Source: Oryzias latipes
Lineage: Eukaryota > Chordata > Actinopteri > Beloniformes > Adrianichthyidae
Assembly: GCF_002234675.1 (NCBI RefSeq)
Contig: NC_019877.2
Location: 2,387,041-2,451,040, forward strand
Direction of reading: 5' to 3'
DNA length: 64,000 bases
Position 1 is the stretch's first letter, and every line of letters starts with the position of its first letter. Below, piece by piece: positions 1-12,450 of this stretch. Below the pieces are notes generated by a model. The model had not been told where the DNA came from and searched no databases. It was given only the letters and a program-made list of their open reading frames with translations. The position numbers and the translations under genes are program-made.

Positions 1-1200
1 AAAGGTCCTATCTGCACTTTTCTTTCCTTTCCTTCCTTTATTTTTAAATCAATTTTCAAAAATTTTTTTTCTTTTCTTTTAAAGTAAATTTTACGTTGAT
101 TATTTCTATGATGTATTGTGATTTTAATGCATTTTTCTGTTTTGTGAAGCACCTTGAATTACTTTGTGTACGAATTGTGCTACACAAATAAACTTGCCTT
201 GCCTAAAAGCATCAGCTGAGTTCATGGAGTGTCCGGACAAATGGCGCTCCAGAGTTTGGATCTCTCCATCACCTCCAGTTTTGAAATCTGTGTGAGGAAA
301 AACCAATCAAACCTGACCTGAGGATCCCAGAACACAAGAGGGGTTGTGGAATATCAGTACTCAGAGATGTGACAATGTAGGGTTTTCAAAATAAGAGCCT
401 TAATGTAAACTAAATAAATGGATTCTGAGATTAACTGGGAGCAGATGCAGTTCTGCTCAAACTGGTAGCCACCAGTTTTTACTGTGAAAATTATTTGATA
501 AAATTGTAATTAATACAGTATATTTTCATCCATTGGAAGTAGCCGAATCTGTCTTTTATTCTGAAAATCTTTGCTTTAAATAACTGGAGGGAAAGGTAAA
601 GAAAACCTTTTGCCCTTTTTACCTGCTGTTGTAAGCAGGGGACCTTTTTTGTTGTTGTCTCGATGAATTTAAGAGCAATATAAAGGTTAGGCTGTTGCAA
701 TCAACTTTCTGGGTCTTTTATTTTGGGAGAGATGTCTCCCTTCCAAAATAAAAGACCCAGAAAGTTGGTTCCACTGCTTGGCCTCATTGTTTCAATTATA
801 TGTGGGAGAACATGAATTAGTTTGAGTCTTTTATTCTGTTGAAAGCTTTAGCACTTTTTCAAAAATGTTTTTGGTTAATTTTCAGTCATTAATGTTTGTT
901 TGTTTGTTTGTCTGTTTTGTTTACATATTTCTCCCTCACATCCAGGAAAACTCTCGTCCAAATGAATAATCCCAGTTCGGAATTCCTGGGGAATTTGGAT
1001 TCATAGCGTCCGTTTTGGCTCGGCCTCCATGTCTGTGATGTGTGGGGCGCGTGACTGCCCCCCCCCCCCCCCCCCCCCCCGAACCACCAGTGAGGCGGCT
1101 TTAAGACAATCCGGGCATCTGCGAATGACATCATCGATACTGTCAATGGGGTAAACGGAGGGAGTACAGGCTGCGAGGGGGAGGCACGCGGGAGCAAAAC
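1..1200. other. Intergenic sequence upstream of csnk1e
   Basis: No gene is recognisable here. The stretch about 145-200 (caccttgaatt ... aaataaacttgccttgcct) resembles the 3' tail of fish non-LTR retrotransposons or their SINEs, which end in a similar box and a short TGCCT repeat. A (TTTG) run lies at about 897-920 and a run of 23 C at 1058-1080. A hairpin at 702-767 is listed separately. GC content rises sharply after about 1000, which marks the csnk1e promoter. Confidence 0.5.
702..767. repeat. Perfect 25-bp inverted repeat (hairpin)
   Basis: Arms at 702-726 and 743-767 are exact reverse complements, starting CAACTTTCTGGGTC on the left and ending GACCCAGAAAGTTG on the right, around a 16-nt loop that itself contains a small GAGA/TCTC stem. 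It could be a very short MITE, a template-switch product or a structured RNA. No target duplication is clear. Confidence 0.75.
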
Positions 1201-2107
1201 AAACGCACGAGCGCGGATCGGATCTTCGGCCGCTCAGGATTCGGATCCCACGTCTCGGAGGTGATGGTGATGGGCGCGTCGCTGTCCGCGGTCCTGAGTG
1301 AGGAACGGGGCGAGCACTGGTGAGGAGGGGGGGGGGGTTGTGTGTGTTTTTGTGTGTGTGTGGGGGTGGGGGGGTGGGTTTGAAGTGTCGCCTGAGCCCA
1401 GAATGGGGCAGGTGGTCTGGGGGGTGGGGTATTTTTGTGGAGGGGCGCGGCCGCTGACCTGACGCGCGCCGCCTATGCCGCCTGAGGCGCGCGCGCGCGC
1501 ATAGCCCGCTGCAGCAGACGCCGCAGACGGAGCGCAGCTGCTGCAGCCTGGAGGAGATCTGGGGACGCGGCCAGAACTTCAGGAGGACGTGAACGCGGCT
1601 CCTGCTGGAACCAAAGTCTGGCAAGTCCGGGGGGAGGAGGTCACGTGACCCATCTGGATTTTGGCCCACCAGAAATGAGGAGTTTATGCAAATGAGCTGT
1701 ACTCAGAATCCTTTGAAGTGCTTTGGGAAGAGGAGATGCGGATCCAGCCTCCAACCCCCCCACCTCCTGCAGCACTGAATAACTCATGTTATAAAACCCC
1801 CCTTACCCCCACCCCATACACACACACCCCTCTGTTCTTTCTCCTCTGCTCTCACCTTCTCCTCATCTTCATCAGAGCTCCTCATCCCGGAGGATGAAGG
1901 CTGTTCCCTGGCTTCATGTAGGACTCATGGAAGTGAGCTTCCTCCTCCTCCTCACCTCCAGCTCGCCGCTGCTCCTCCCGCCTCCTTCCCCTTCCTCCGT
2001 TCTCTCGTGACACAGCAGCCCTGGGAGGTTAACTGCAGCTCCGGCTCGGCGGCGTCCGTCCCGCTGACTGATCTGTGTTTGAACCCCTCAGAGAGTCTGG
2101 AGCTGCC
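1200..2107 (+). promoter_or_regulatory. csnk1e: csnk1e promoter / 5' UTR region (GC-rich)
   Basis: This is a CpG-rich block just upstream of the csnk1e start codon. A plausible non-coding exon ends near 1319 at CACTG|gtgagg, and the exon carrying the start codon follows a good acceptor (cccctcag) ending at about 2090. The block contains GGTCACGTGACC at 1639-1650, a perfect palindrome around a CACGTG E-box, and the octamer ATGCAAAT at 1686-1693. CACGTG boxes are bound by bHLH factors such as USF, TFE3 or CLOCK/BMAL; use here is inference. The exact transcription start cannot be seen. Confidence 0.5.
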
Positions 2108-5100
2108 ATGGAGCTGTGCGTGGGGAACAAGTACCGCCTCGGGAGGAAGATCGGGAGCGGGTCCTTCGGGGACATCTACCTCGGTGGGATTCGTGTTGTT
2201 TTTTTTTGTTTGTTTGTTTGTTTGTTTGTTTGTTTTGGGCTCCGTCATGATCTGCCCCCCCCCCCCCCTTGCAGGGTCAAACATCGCCACAGGAGAAGAG
2301 GTGGCCATCAAACTGGAATGTGTGAAGACCAAACACCCACAGCTCCACATAGAGAGCAAGTTCTACAAGATGATGCAGGGTGGAGGTGAGGCGAGATGGG
2401 GGGGGGGACAGGGATGAAGGCGGGAAACGTCACAGATTTCAGCTGTTCAGAGGTCCCGGTCCATTTAGGCTGAGGTAGTTCAGGATTTCGGTTCTCTCCA
2501 GTCAGTGTTTTCCTTCTGTCGTGTGATATTGTTTGTTTTTTAAAACAAAACAAACAAACAAAACAACTAAAGCTTAAATCAATGTTGTTGTGGGCAACAC
2601 TAAGTCAAACACTGAAAAAACAAGCCCTGTTGAAATAAGTCAAATAATCCTAAAATTTGTTTATATAAATACATATACATTTATTTTTATATTTCTATAT
2701 ATGATGCTTAGAATTTTAAAATAAAATCTTCAAAAAGGAAACAAAGAAAATAATTCTTGCTTTAAACCCTATAGATTCAAACCACTTTGGCACCAAAATG
2801 ACCTTCGTTTAGCATCTAAACAAAACCATGAGGGGAATTACATTTGGAAAAAAAATCATTTTCAAGGAGTTAAGAAAAGAATCAGGTCACCAAGAAAGGT
2901 TTTCTCAAATTAAGATTATTTTAATCTCAAAAAACTTTCTGGATGAGATTATTTTTCTTGAAAGACAGAAAACATTTTACTTTCTTTAAAACTCACTCTG
3001 TTGAAAATGGTGTCTTTGTTGTTTTTAACGTGTTCTTGTAGCATTTTTCTCATGATCTGGGACGTCTATTAGGAAAATTAATCTTAAAATTGCATTTCTA
3101 AGTATTCTCTCATTCAAATCATTGTGAATCAGGAGCAGATGAAAAAATGCAGTTTGCAAAAGATCATATTTGTGACGTAGAAAACGAACGGCGGGCCACA
3201 AGCTTCATGCTCCGCCCCTTTCTGATTCATCCACTTGCAGACAAATAGATCAAGTAAACAAAGAGATGACGGGAAGGGGGGGCGGGGTTGCTCCGTGCCA
3301 TCAGTACAGCAGCAGAGACTTCCTGTTAGCTTTTAAGATGGAAGGAGAAATCGTTTCAGTTCGTTGCCTCTTTCAGGTTCGTTTCTGCTGCACATTTATC
3401 CCCAGAAAACTGTTTGTTTGATCGAGTTTTCATGGATTTCTGTGGAGGATATGAAGCTTTAGTGTCTTCATTTCATGTTGCTGTTGTTTTGTTTAGGATC
3501 TAAAAGCTTTTTGTTGTTAGATCTTTGGTGTCGCTCCGCTTCACGTCTGCTCCTTCCTTTGGTTTCAGTCAAATCTTTATTTGGCTTTCGGCTCCTGGGG
3601 CCTCATTTATAAACGTTGCGTACGCACAAAAGAAGGCGTACGCCACTCTCTACGCAATAGTTGAGATTTATAAAAAGCAAACTTGACGGGAAAATGTGCG
3701 GTCCTCCACGCAAGCTCTGACCCAGGCGTACGCACAAAAACGGGTGAAATGAGAAACGGCGACGCCGTCGGCAGATGGAAGAAACACGTGAAAGTGAAAA
3801 TGACAATACTGCCTCTCAGAAATAACATGAAGACTTCACAAAGCAAGTCTGACAATTAACAGCTACACGAACACCCGTTTGATCGATCAGCAGTGAAACA
3901 AACAAAACAATCAAACGAAAATTACAACAGAAATTCAAATGAACACTTATTTGCAGAAAGAAAAGTGAAACATGTTCTGCAATATTGGCATGTTGTGCAA
4001 TTCATCCTCATAAATAATATAGTTAACAGAACGAAATAATGTACAAAACTGACATTCCCGTCAATGTGTCCGTCTGGCGGAGCAGATATAGGTGCAATCA
4101 GACAGACAGATGGATAGATAGAGAGAGATGCATTAATTGTCCACTGGGGAAATTTGTTTGCATATTAAAACATGTCTTCATAAGCTACAGAATTATGGTA
4201 TTCATGCATATGCCTTTAGTTTGTTTTATTTTTGATAAAACAATGTATGGCGTATGTCTCGACCATTCAGAAAGCAACAAGAAATTACATTTGCGCTGAT
4301 CAATTTCCCATTTCCACGTCGATTATTCCCGACATCTGTAGCTTGTCAGATGTAATTAAATGGAGGGAAATAAAATGCCCCATCACAATGCGTAATGACG
4401 CACAATGGCTGATCTTGTGCTCTTAGAAGATGTGGCAAATGGAAGAATTCAGAGTGAACGCATCTTTAGACAGCAAGAAGACTTGCTGGCAAACGAGGAC
4501 GAGTGGCTTATGAGCCGGTTCTGACTTCCTCCAGCCGTCCCGTTGGACCTCTGCGGGCTTTTGGGCCCGACGTTACAGAGGAGCACCCGGAGGAACCACG
4601 CGTGTCACCCGGTGCATCTGGCGCTCCGGTACCCCCCCGTGGCAGAAACACTCTGGCGATGCAGCGCTAGACGTTTTTTATGCCTCGACTTTGATGTCCG
4701 ACCATTTCTTCTTTATTTCGGCCACGGTCCGAGATTGTGAGGCTACAGCATTTACGGCGTCTGCCACCGTCTGCCACTCACGTGCCTTTTTGGCATTAGT
4801 AATGGCCATACTGTGCCCTCCAAACAACATTCTTCTCCTCTTTTCCACCTCGCCAATAATAACTTCTACTTCACATTGAGTGAAGTTACGTTTTTTTCAT
4901 TTCCTCTCTGTGTTTACCATGGTTTCCCAATCAATGAATATTCATTTGTGGGCGTTTCACGGACTATTTATGGGCAACTATGGGCGTGTCATGAAGCCGC
5001 AAAAGCTGCGCTGCATTTAGAATTGGTTGTGATTTATTAAGGGAAAGATGCGTAGGATGTGCGTGCGCACGGTTTTATAAATCTGAATATTTCTGTGCGT

Positions 5101-8100
5101 ACGCACGTCCTATGTTCCATCCGTACGCCACTTCTGATGCAAATCCTACGCAAAGTTTTATAAATGAGGCCCCTGGTCTTTTAGTTTTTGCGTTGTTGAG
5201 CTTCTTTTTTTTTTTTAACCTCCTTTTGATTCTCCATCTCCACTGATGGTCACCAGATAACATTTACCAGCACTTAAATAAACTGAGCCCACCTGTTTAC
5301 ACTTCCGCCGCCGTGCCTGCACACTAAAAGCTCCATAGTCAGGAAAAAACCAAGTTGGTTTGTTTTCACCCCAACTCCAAAGGTCACTGTTTACTGGGTT
5401 ATTTAAAAATATTAAAATATCAACAAAAAAATATGTATATAAATCCATACGTAAATAACCCAAGTTTTCTAAGAATGTGGCAGTGTTTGAGGTTTTTCAT
5501 GAGACGATGTGGCATGAAACAATTCGCCGTCATACAGTCTGTGGCACAGAACCAACGACCCGGTATCTAATCTATTCCACAAAAAGATTTTGAAACCAGA
5601 TTGTTCATATAAAGAGGAGCTTTTGATGTTTTGTGAGTCTCTTTGGAAAACAAGCCACCTAGTGGTTACTTAGTGAACAACATCTGATTTCACTCACTTT
5701 TGTTTTCATGTGAGCTTCAATCCGGAAGTCAAAGAGTGACCGCAGCCGCTTGTTTTAAAGGTGCACTGTGGAGGAAAGTTTTAAAAACTTCTACACAAAA
5801 CCAAACTTCTTCTAAAATAGTCCAGAGGGATGTTATCTGGACGAGTCTTTTGAAATCAGGAAAAAAAAACTTTGAAGAGTTTGTTTTTGTGATTGATGCA
5901 AACCAAAAGTGAAAAACTGAATTTTTTTTGGCAAACAGATTCAGCCAGGAAGTCCTGGGATTTTCCTGTGTCTGTGGTTCCTCTCGGTTTCTTTGGTCCA
6001 GTTTTGGGTTACGTTTCCTGTGAAAATTGGTTAAAAACTTGGAGAAGATCCAAACTTCCAATTTTAAGGAAGTCTGGTGCAGCTGAAATACCACCTTAAA
6101 TCCTGTGAAGGGGTTCTCTGTGCTGTCCTAATGTTTTACATCGTTTTTCTTGACAATTTCGGGTAAATCCTTTGAAAGTTAGACTTTCTTGGATTCCAGA
6201 AGTTCAAGGTTTCTGTTTGTATGCATAAATGGGACTGGACTCGGTTCAATCGCTGCGTTTTTGTGCCGTCTCCTCCTGAAAGTGGGCATCCCGTTCATCA
6301 AGTGGTGCGGGGCAGAGGGCGACTACAACGTCATGGTGATGGAGCTGCTCGGTCCCAGTCTGGAGGATCTGTTCAACTTCTGCTCCCGCAAGTTCAGCCT
6401 GAAAACAGTCCTGCTGCTGGCCGACCAGATGGTGAGACGCTCCCCCCAGATTTTGAACGGCGTTGGCGTGGCGTTTCCCGTGTGGCTCGCACATTTTTTG
6501 CTGGAATATTGTGAACATTTAATGCATGAATTGTTGGCTCAAAATGATATGGCATACGATAGGACCATATTAGGAATGTGGGCGTGGTTAACGGAAAAAA
6601 CCTCTGTTGCTAAGGAAATCCAGAAGTTTACTTTTGCAGATTCTTCTAAAAATGACATAAATCTGTTCGTCGCCCCCAGGCGACCATAAAGTAAAATGGT
6701 TGCTATGGAGATAAAACCAACAGAAAAGCTGCCACTTTGACAGAAAGTCTTTTTTAAGAATTTGTTGCATGCGAGTCTGACCACGGTGGCAGGGGCAGAA
6801 GGGGAGAGTAAGGGGTATGTGGCAGCTGCTCAGTCAATGAGGGTGGGGTCAAAGGGGGGCAGCGGGGATGGGGTGCATGTTTATTTGTTTTTGGAGGAGG
6901 GTAAGAAGAAGACGGTCCAGGTTTCTACGTTTGTGTGAACACGATGCTGTTAGGTTTGACCGAAGATGCTCAGTTTTTTGACAGTTTGTCGTTTGTTTTT
7001 TTTTCTGGCACGAAGACGGAGTTTCATCTTCTACTAAGCTTTTTAATCCCTTTAATGGCCTCTTTTGATCATCCTGTTGTCTCTTGGCTGCAGCCGCCAT
7101 TTTTCCCCCCGACAGAGGTCGATGGCGTCTGAAAGCAGAGCTGCTGACTGCTGCGCTTCGTTTTCCAGTTTGTCTAAACTGCAGTCTGATCAGATTTAGG
7201 CATTAAAGTGTTTCTGATGGCGTCCAAGGAAGCTTCAGCGGTGATGGAGGAGCTCCAAGACGCTTCTTCAGCTCTTATTCTGAAACTTTCCTGGTTTTGT
7301 ATGAGATTAAATAATGATTGATTGTACTTGTTGGTGTTTTATGTCGTCAGGACGTTAGTAAAGCCAAATTCTCTACTTTAGCTTTTTATTTAACCAATAG
7401 CCTCATTTAGTGAAAATGCTGAAGTAGGGTTGGGCGATGTCCCCTAAATTGGCAGTTGACGATGTTTGCAGTCCACCATCGGGATGGACGATGATATCGT
7501 TGGGGGGGGGCTATTGCCATTCGTCATTTTACTTTATTTATTTTATTTCCCAAATAATGACTCATCCGCGATGATCCAGTCTAAACTGAGGGAAGTGACT
7601 TTAAAAAAAAAATCAAATAAACAAAATAGAAAAGAAGTGGTCCGGTCCTGCGTTTGATCAGACCGGTGGAGCGAGCGAACGTGTCTCTAGAAGAGCAGAC
7701 GGACTTAAAGTTTTGTGCTTTAGGGGAAGTAAGGATGCTTTGTTACGTGTAGGAGATTTAGGACTGTGATCTGTCCCGCAGCTCTGCATTAACGAGCAAC
7801 CGGAATTTAGGACGAGCGGGTCTCCCGGTAAAACAGTGTGTGTCGGGGCAGAGCTCGGAGCGCTAGCTAGCTAAAGCAGTGTGTAAGCTTCGAAGCAGAA
7901 AGGCCGCTCAGTCCTTAGAAACCGTTCAAACATTTGTGTTTCCAGTCGTGTCCCGACAAAATAAAGGCTGATGTTATTCCCACATATTTACGTGCAGCCA
8001 AGATGCAGATTGCAGCGTTTCACGCATGGATTTATGTTCATGCTAATGTTGTTAGCCCGTGTTAGCATACTGCTAATCCTGGTTTCCGGCTCTGTTTTTC

Positions 8101-11100
8101 AACAGAAAAAGCACTGACCACACGGATTAAAATGATGAGCGAACAGGCGCTTCATAATAACCGTAAAATCAATAAAAGCACGTTTAGGAGATCATCTTGT
8201 ATAATAATAATAAAATAACAGAGCTGACGTATCTATGTATGTAGCCGCTCGGCGGAACTAAGTTTCGCTTCCGGTTTTTTAAAACACTACTGCGCATGTG
8301 CGAATGATTTATTCCGACCAAAAGTGTGACACATGTGAATGTTTTTTATAATCTGAAAAAGTTTTTATGGGCCCATCTACACGGTTGGATTCTAATCTGA
8401 CCATTGATCCCATCAAGATATTTTGCACATGTAACCGCGTTTTATGGTGTCGACTCGCAGCGTGCCGGGGGCGTGGCATCACAATGGTGTCTCTCCATCG
8501 GGATGTCAGTCACCCATCACGATGGACGATGGTATCGTCCATCGGCACAACCCTACGCTGAAGCATCAAATACATTTCACCTGAGGATGAGCTGCTGATT
8601 CAGAACTTAAAAATAAAAGCACAGTCTTTGAGTTTTCCCTGGAAACGTCTCCTTTTCTGGACTCAGATGTTCCTCCTCTGCCCTCCAGATCAGCAGGATC
8701 GAGTACATCCACTCCAAGAACTTCATCCACAGAGACGTGAAGCCCGACAACTTCCTGATGGGGCTGGGAAAGAAGGGCAACCTGGTCTACATCATCGACT
8801 TCGGCTTGGCCAAGAAATACAGAGACGCTCGAACGCACCAGCACATCCCTTACCGCGAGAACAAGAACCTCACCGGCACGGCACGCTACGCCTCCATCAA
8901 CACCCACCTGGGCATTGGTAAGGGAGCCGCCCCGCCTCCGTCCTCTTTGTTCTTCTCCCCTCCCTAAAACCTCCACCTTTCCTTTCGCCCCCCGCTGTCA
9001 CAGAGCAGTCCCGACGGGACGACCTGGAGTCTCTGGGTTACGTTCTGATGTACTTCAACCTGGGCTCCCTGCCCTGGCAGGGGCTGAAGGCCGCCACCAA
9101 GGGGCAGAAGTATGAGCGCATCAGCGAGAAGAAGATGTCCACCCCCATCGGGGTGCTCTGCAGAGGCTACCCCTGTGAGTAAAAACCTGCTGGGAATTCC
9201 CGGAAAAAAAAGTCTTCAGATCCGTATTTGAGCCTCTTCTGTGACTCCCAGCCGAGTTCTCCACCTACCTGAACTATTGCCGCTCGCTGCGCTTCGACGA
9301 CAAACCCGACTACTCCTACCTGAGGCAGCTCTTCAGGAACCTCTTCCACCGGCAGGGCTTCTCCTACGACTACGTCTTCGACTGGAACATGCTGAAGTTT
9401 GTGGGTGTCCCGCCGCCGGTGGAAGTGCTTCGCCCCGGTCCCCCCGCAGACGTTCTCACCCGTTTTCTGCTCAGGGCGCCGGCAGGACCCCAGAGGAGGG
9501 CGATAAGGAGAGGAAGGAGGGGAAAGACGGAGAGGAGCGGGCAGGAGGAGGTCAGAGAGGAGGTCGAGCCCCGCCCACCGGTCCCACCCCCAATGCGGCC
9601 AATAGAGTCCGGAACGAGGCGGACGCAGCTCCATCCAGCACGCGGGGGGTCCAGCAGTCAGGTCAGGCGGGAGTTTGGGTGCCGCTCGAGCGCGGCGGCA
9701 CTGGGTTTGACGGGTGTGTGTGTGCGCAGGAAACCGCTCGCCACAGGCAGGCCGAGCCGAGCGAGCCGAGCGTGAGAGGAAAGTGGCCATGAGGCTCCAC
9801 CGCGGCGCCCCCGCCAACATCTCCTCCTCTGACCTCAACGCGCGCCTTGACCAATCACGCATCGCCGCGTCACAGGTAGAACCGCAGGTTTCGAACATTT
9901 CTGTGGTGTGTTTTGGTTTGGACGGATGAACTTCCTGTTCTGCCTGATGCTGATTCAAGCATGGATAATAAATCTGGAATCGCTAATCAGACTTTCTTTC
10001 TGATGTGATGAAGGCCAACTGTGTTTTTAAAATAAGTATTCAAAAGTTTTGTAGAAAAATGAAAGACCTACAGTGAATTGTTGTTGGATGTCCTGAAACC
10101 ATCCCAGATCAATCTCCATTCAGCTCCAGTCAGTCAGAAACTATCAATTTTTTGGTTTTCTGCCCACTTTTCTGCTCAGTTTAATCGATCTTGGCCAAAT
10201 ATCACCAAAGAAATTAGAAAGTTGTTGAAATTTGCCAGTTTATAATCTTTGGATCCAATTAAAGTCACTTCAGAGGTAAAAATAAATAAATAAATGAACA
10301 AGGTTTTCTGAAAACTCAGAAGATTATTTAACCAAATAAAAGTTTTTAAAACAATAACTGATCAAATGTTTACATCCTACTAAAAATTAGCAGACTGGCT
10401 AGTTTGTGCATCAAGCCACCAGATGTGTATGTTGTGAACGCCACATGGATCCGGTTTGCTTTCATTCTTGTATGAGCTTCATTCAGGAAGTCACAGACTT
10501 TGGTCAAATGGGAAACAACTTTAGGGAGAAAATGTCAGATTATCACAGATTTCACCAAACGTTTATGTGACTCTGTAGAAAAATTAAAACCCTGAGCCAT
10601 TCGGAGAGTTGTTGGAACCATCCATTTCTGTTCTAAAAACTGACTTTGATTGTAACTGAGACCTGGACCGAGTGAGTCTGACGTCATCCATTGAAAACGG
10701 TTCACCTCTGGCTCCAACGACGACAAGTCAATTCAGTCGACATTTACTCGCTATGCGGAGTCAGAGTTGCTATGGCAACCACCCTCGCCAATCAGGAGTG
10801 AGCTTGTTGGATGGCCACACCCCTACCACTTGAAAGCAGGCTACACGTCACGTTCTGAACATTGAACTTGGGGGGACCAACAGGCTCCACCTACTTTTAT
10901 TGAGACGTCTGATTGGTCAATTTACAACTTGAACTATAGAGAATATATATTTAATAAGAATTGTTTCAAAGCCAGATGGGTCTCCTGACCAAAAGAATAA
11001 CTGAGTAACTGCTGGTTATTTTTCCATAAACGTTTATGGGATTTTGGCCTCTTGGAGCCACTTCCTGTTTGGAAAGCCAGGGGGCGGGGTCACTCAGTCC

Positions 11101-11335
11101 AGTTCTCATTTACAGTCAATGGTCTCTAACAAGCGTAAACATATTAATTTTAAGTGTTGGATAAAATCTGTAGTTTCAACTCGATATGTGAACAAAAGTG
11201 GAAAAAATAGAGAAACGAGACTGAAATGAAGAGAAGCCCAGAGGAAAACCTCTAAATGAATGAAAAGTGACGTTTCATCTCCTCTTCTCGTCCCACCTGC
11301 AGGTCAGTGTGCCGTTTGAACATCTGGCAAAGTGA
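2108..11335 (+). CDS. csnk1e: Casein kinase 1 epsilon
   Basis: Ser/Thr protein kinase that acts on PERIOD clock proteins, Dishevelled in Wnt signalling and other targets in cytoplasm and nucleus. Coding exons: 2108-2183, 2275-2385, 6283-6431, 8689-8917, 9004-9174, 9252-9400, 9475-9661, 9730-9875, 11303-11335. They sum to 1251 nt (416 aa, the same length I recall for human CSNK1E), and all junctions are GT-AG and in phase. The glycine loop [11 protein letters not shown] is at residues 16-26, Lys38 in VAIKLE, catalytic HRDVKPDN at 126-133 and DFG at 149-151. Arg178, the residue changed in the hamster tau mutant, is kept. The tail after about residue 295 is low-complexity (Gly, Arg, Pro) and ends VPFEHLAK, like the mammalian VPFDHLGK. 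That ending and the neighbours favour epsilon over delta. Intron 2 (3.9 kb) and intron 3 (2.3 kb) carry a Harbinger and a hAT element. Confidence 0.96.
2196..2236 (+). repeat. (TTTG)n run beside a poly-C tract in csnk1e intron 1
   Basis: The 91-bp first coding intron consists largely of a TTTG tetranucleotide run followed by about 14 C just before the acceptor gcag. The intron is close to a minimal size, and the repeat makes up nearly half of it. Confidence 0.8.
2590..3330. repeat. Unclassified dispersed repeats in csnk1e intron 2
   Basis: Two old repeats appear to abut. About 2600-3000 is AT-rich with ctcaaaaaacttt and ttcttgaaagacag segments, similar to the region near 47850-48110. About 3030-3320 (gcatttctaagtatt ... 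aatcaggagcagat ... ctccgcccctttctgattcat) matches by eye the segments at about 22760-23030 and 63905-64000. It is called family 2 in this annotation. No coding capacity or termini were recognised. Confidence 0.5.
3598..5172 (-). mobile_element. Harbinger-superfamily element, copy A (no transposase)
   Basis: The termini are GGGCCTCATTTATAAA and its exact reverse complement, flanked by a CTG direct repeat (3595-3597 and 5173-5175). The right flank reads CTGGTCTTTT. From memory, zebrafish Harbinger3 prefers the target AAAACACCWGGTCTTTT, which would explain a CWG duplication. Subterminal DNA is rich in CGTACGC. About 4660-4930 on the minus strand is homologous to the Myb/SANT-like reading frame of copy B at 35053-36482, but a stop follows a few codons after its start. 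About 4105-4165 (gatagatagagag ... ccactggggaaattt) looks like a non-LTR retrotransposon tail inserted later. No DDE transposase frame is visible, so it is non-autonomous. Confidence 0.85.
5173..6282. other. Rest of csnk1e intron 2
   Basis: No gene is seen. About 5640-5740 (gccacctagtgg ... gagcttcaatccggaagtc) resembles about 10410-10500 in intron 8 (catcaagccaccag ... gagcttcattcaggaagtc), so both are probably copies of one old dispersed repeat. Confidence 0.4.
6440..6870 (+). repeat. Dispersed repeat family 1, copy I
   Basis: The core reads atgtgggcgtggttaac, then gttgctaaggaaatcc, cgcccccaggcgacc, and ggttgctatggagataaaac. The same ordered blocks recur at about 39535-40168, 50030-50215 and 56100-56470, always on the + strand. 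Divergence is clearly visible by eye. Inverted termini, target duplications and coding capacity were not identified, so the class is unknown. Confidence 0.65.
7425..8555. mobile_element. Non-autonomous hAT-like DNA transposon
   Basis: It lies in csnk1e intron 3. The left end TAGGGTTGGGCGATG matches the reverse complement of the right end (catcggcacaaccctA) apart from small differences. Flanks TGCTGAAG (7417-7424) and CGCTGAAG (8556-8563) agree at 7 of 8 positions, as expected for the 8-bp target duplication of hAT elements. Subterminal ATGGACGATG motifs recur at both ends. No transposase frame is visible in the 1.13 kb interior. Confidence 0.8.
9876..11302. other. csnk1e intron 8
   Basis: This 1.4 kb intron holds no recognisable gene. 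It contains fragments of old dispersed repeats, for example about 10410-10500 and the segment with gttgctatggcaacc near 10770. The last coding exon (33 nt) follows the acceptor cacctgcag. Confidence 0.5.
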
Positions 11336-12450
11336 GGTTCTTCTCACTGACAGCAGGTATGGACACCTACACAAACACACACACATTTGAAACACCATCC
11401 ATCTGTTTTCCTTCACAGTTTTAATGAGGCTGAAATGAAGCTTTCGCTATTTTAACAGTTTCTTTGCTGTCATTTCAATCAATTTAAAGAGAAACTTCGA
11501 CATCAATAATTAGGATAAAAGAAAATAAAAGAGGTCAAAAATAGTCATATTACAAAGACTGATAATTTCTTACAATTTACTAAAGTTCTTTCAAAATAAA
11601 AGTGTCTTATTTTTACATTTGAGTGAAACTGTTTTGGTTTATCTTAAATCTTAAATCGTGGAAAATCTGATTTAAGTTTTCTGCTGTGAACCGAATGTGT
11701 TCTGGTGCTTCAACAGCTGAGGTTCACCACAGTGGTTTTGGATGACGGAAGAAGAAGAGGAGGAGGAGGATGAGAAGGAGGAAGAGGCAGCGTTATGTGC
11801 CTTCAAAACCAAAGATGGAACATCTGTCAGTGGCTCCTCTTGCAAAAAACAAAATAAAAAAGAAAGTAGAAAATACAAAGGAAAGAAAAGGGACTTCATA
11901 TCAACGATTCTGTGGTTGAATTGAAATAATCTACATCTTCTGCCTCCAGTGTTATTCATTATAATAAAGTACATCAAAAAGCTGCAGCTGAAGCAGAGGA
12001 GCAGAGTGACCGGCTGAATGTGAAGATCCTCTTTTTGTCTTGTCTGTGTTCTTATCCCAAGTGTTAGTTCAACCTTCAGCTTCAGTGTAAAAGAAGGAAA
12101 ACGACGAATGAAAGTGGGGAAAACAGAGAAACACCTTCAGAAAAGGCCTTTAGGGAAAGGTGTCATTTAATGTTGTTTTTTTAATGAGGTGTAAATGTGT
12201 AGATACACTTCATCAGAATATGAGGCTCTCATGTCGGATGCAGCCGGACCGTGGAACATCAAAGGCAGTGACGGACCTTTGGAGTCAGCCGAGTGCGTTC
12301 AGGTTTTCACTCTGGCAGGCAATGACACAGAGGTTCCTGTTAGGATGATGGAAATCACTGAGGCTCTGTATATTTCTCCACCAGAAGTCCACTTTATTAC
12401 CATGATTTTTGTGTATATTTTCTAATTGAATAAAGATATACACATCCTAC
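11336..12450 (+). other. csnk1e: Probable csnk1e 3' UTR with two poly(A) signals
   Basis: The sequence downstream of the csnk1e stop has AATAAA at 11963-11968 and at 12429-12434. The segment just before the second signal, about 12190-12400, has balanced base composition unlike the AT-rich DNA after it, which would fit a conserved UTR. It also contains a GAGGA-rich run at about 11745-11785. UTR extent is inferred from the signals only. Confidence 0.55.

Noticed and set aside
9241-9792. 183-codon frame over csnk1e exons 6-8
   Set aside because: It is in a different frame from the kinase and contains no recognisable domain. High GC content keeps it open.
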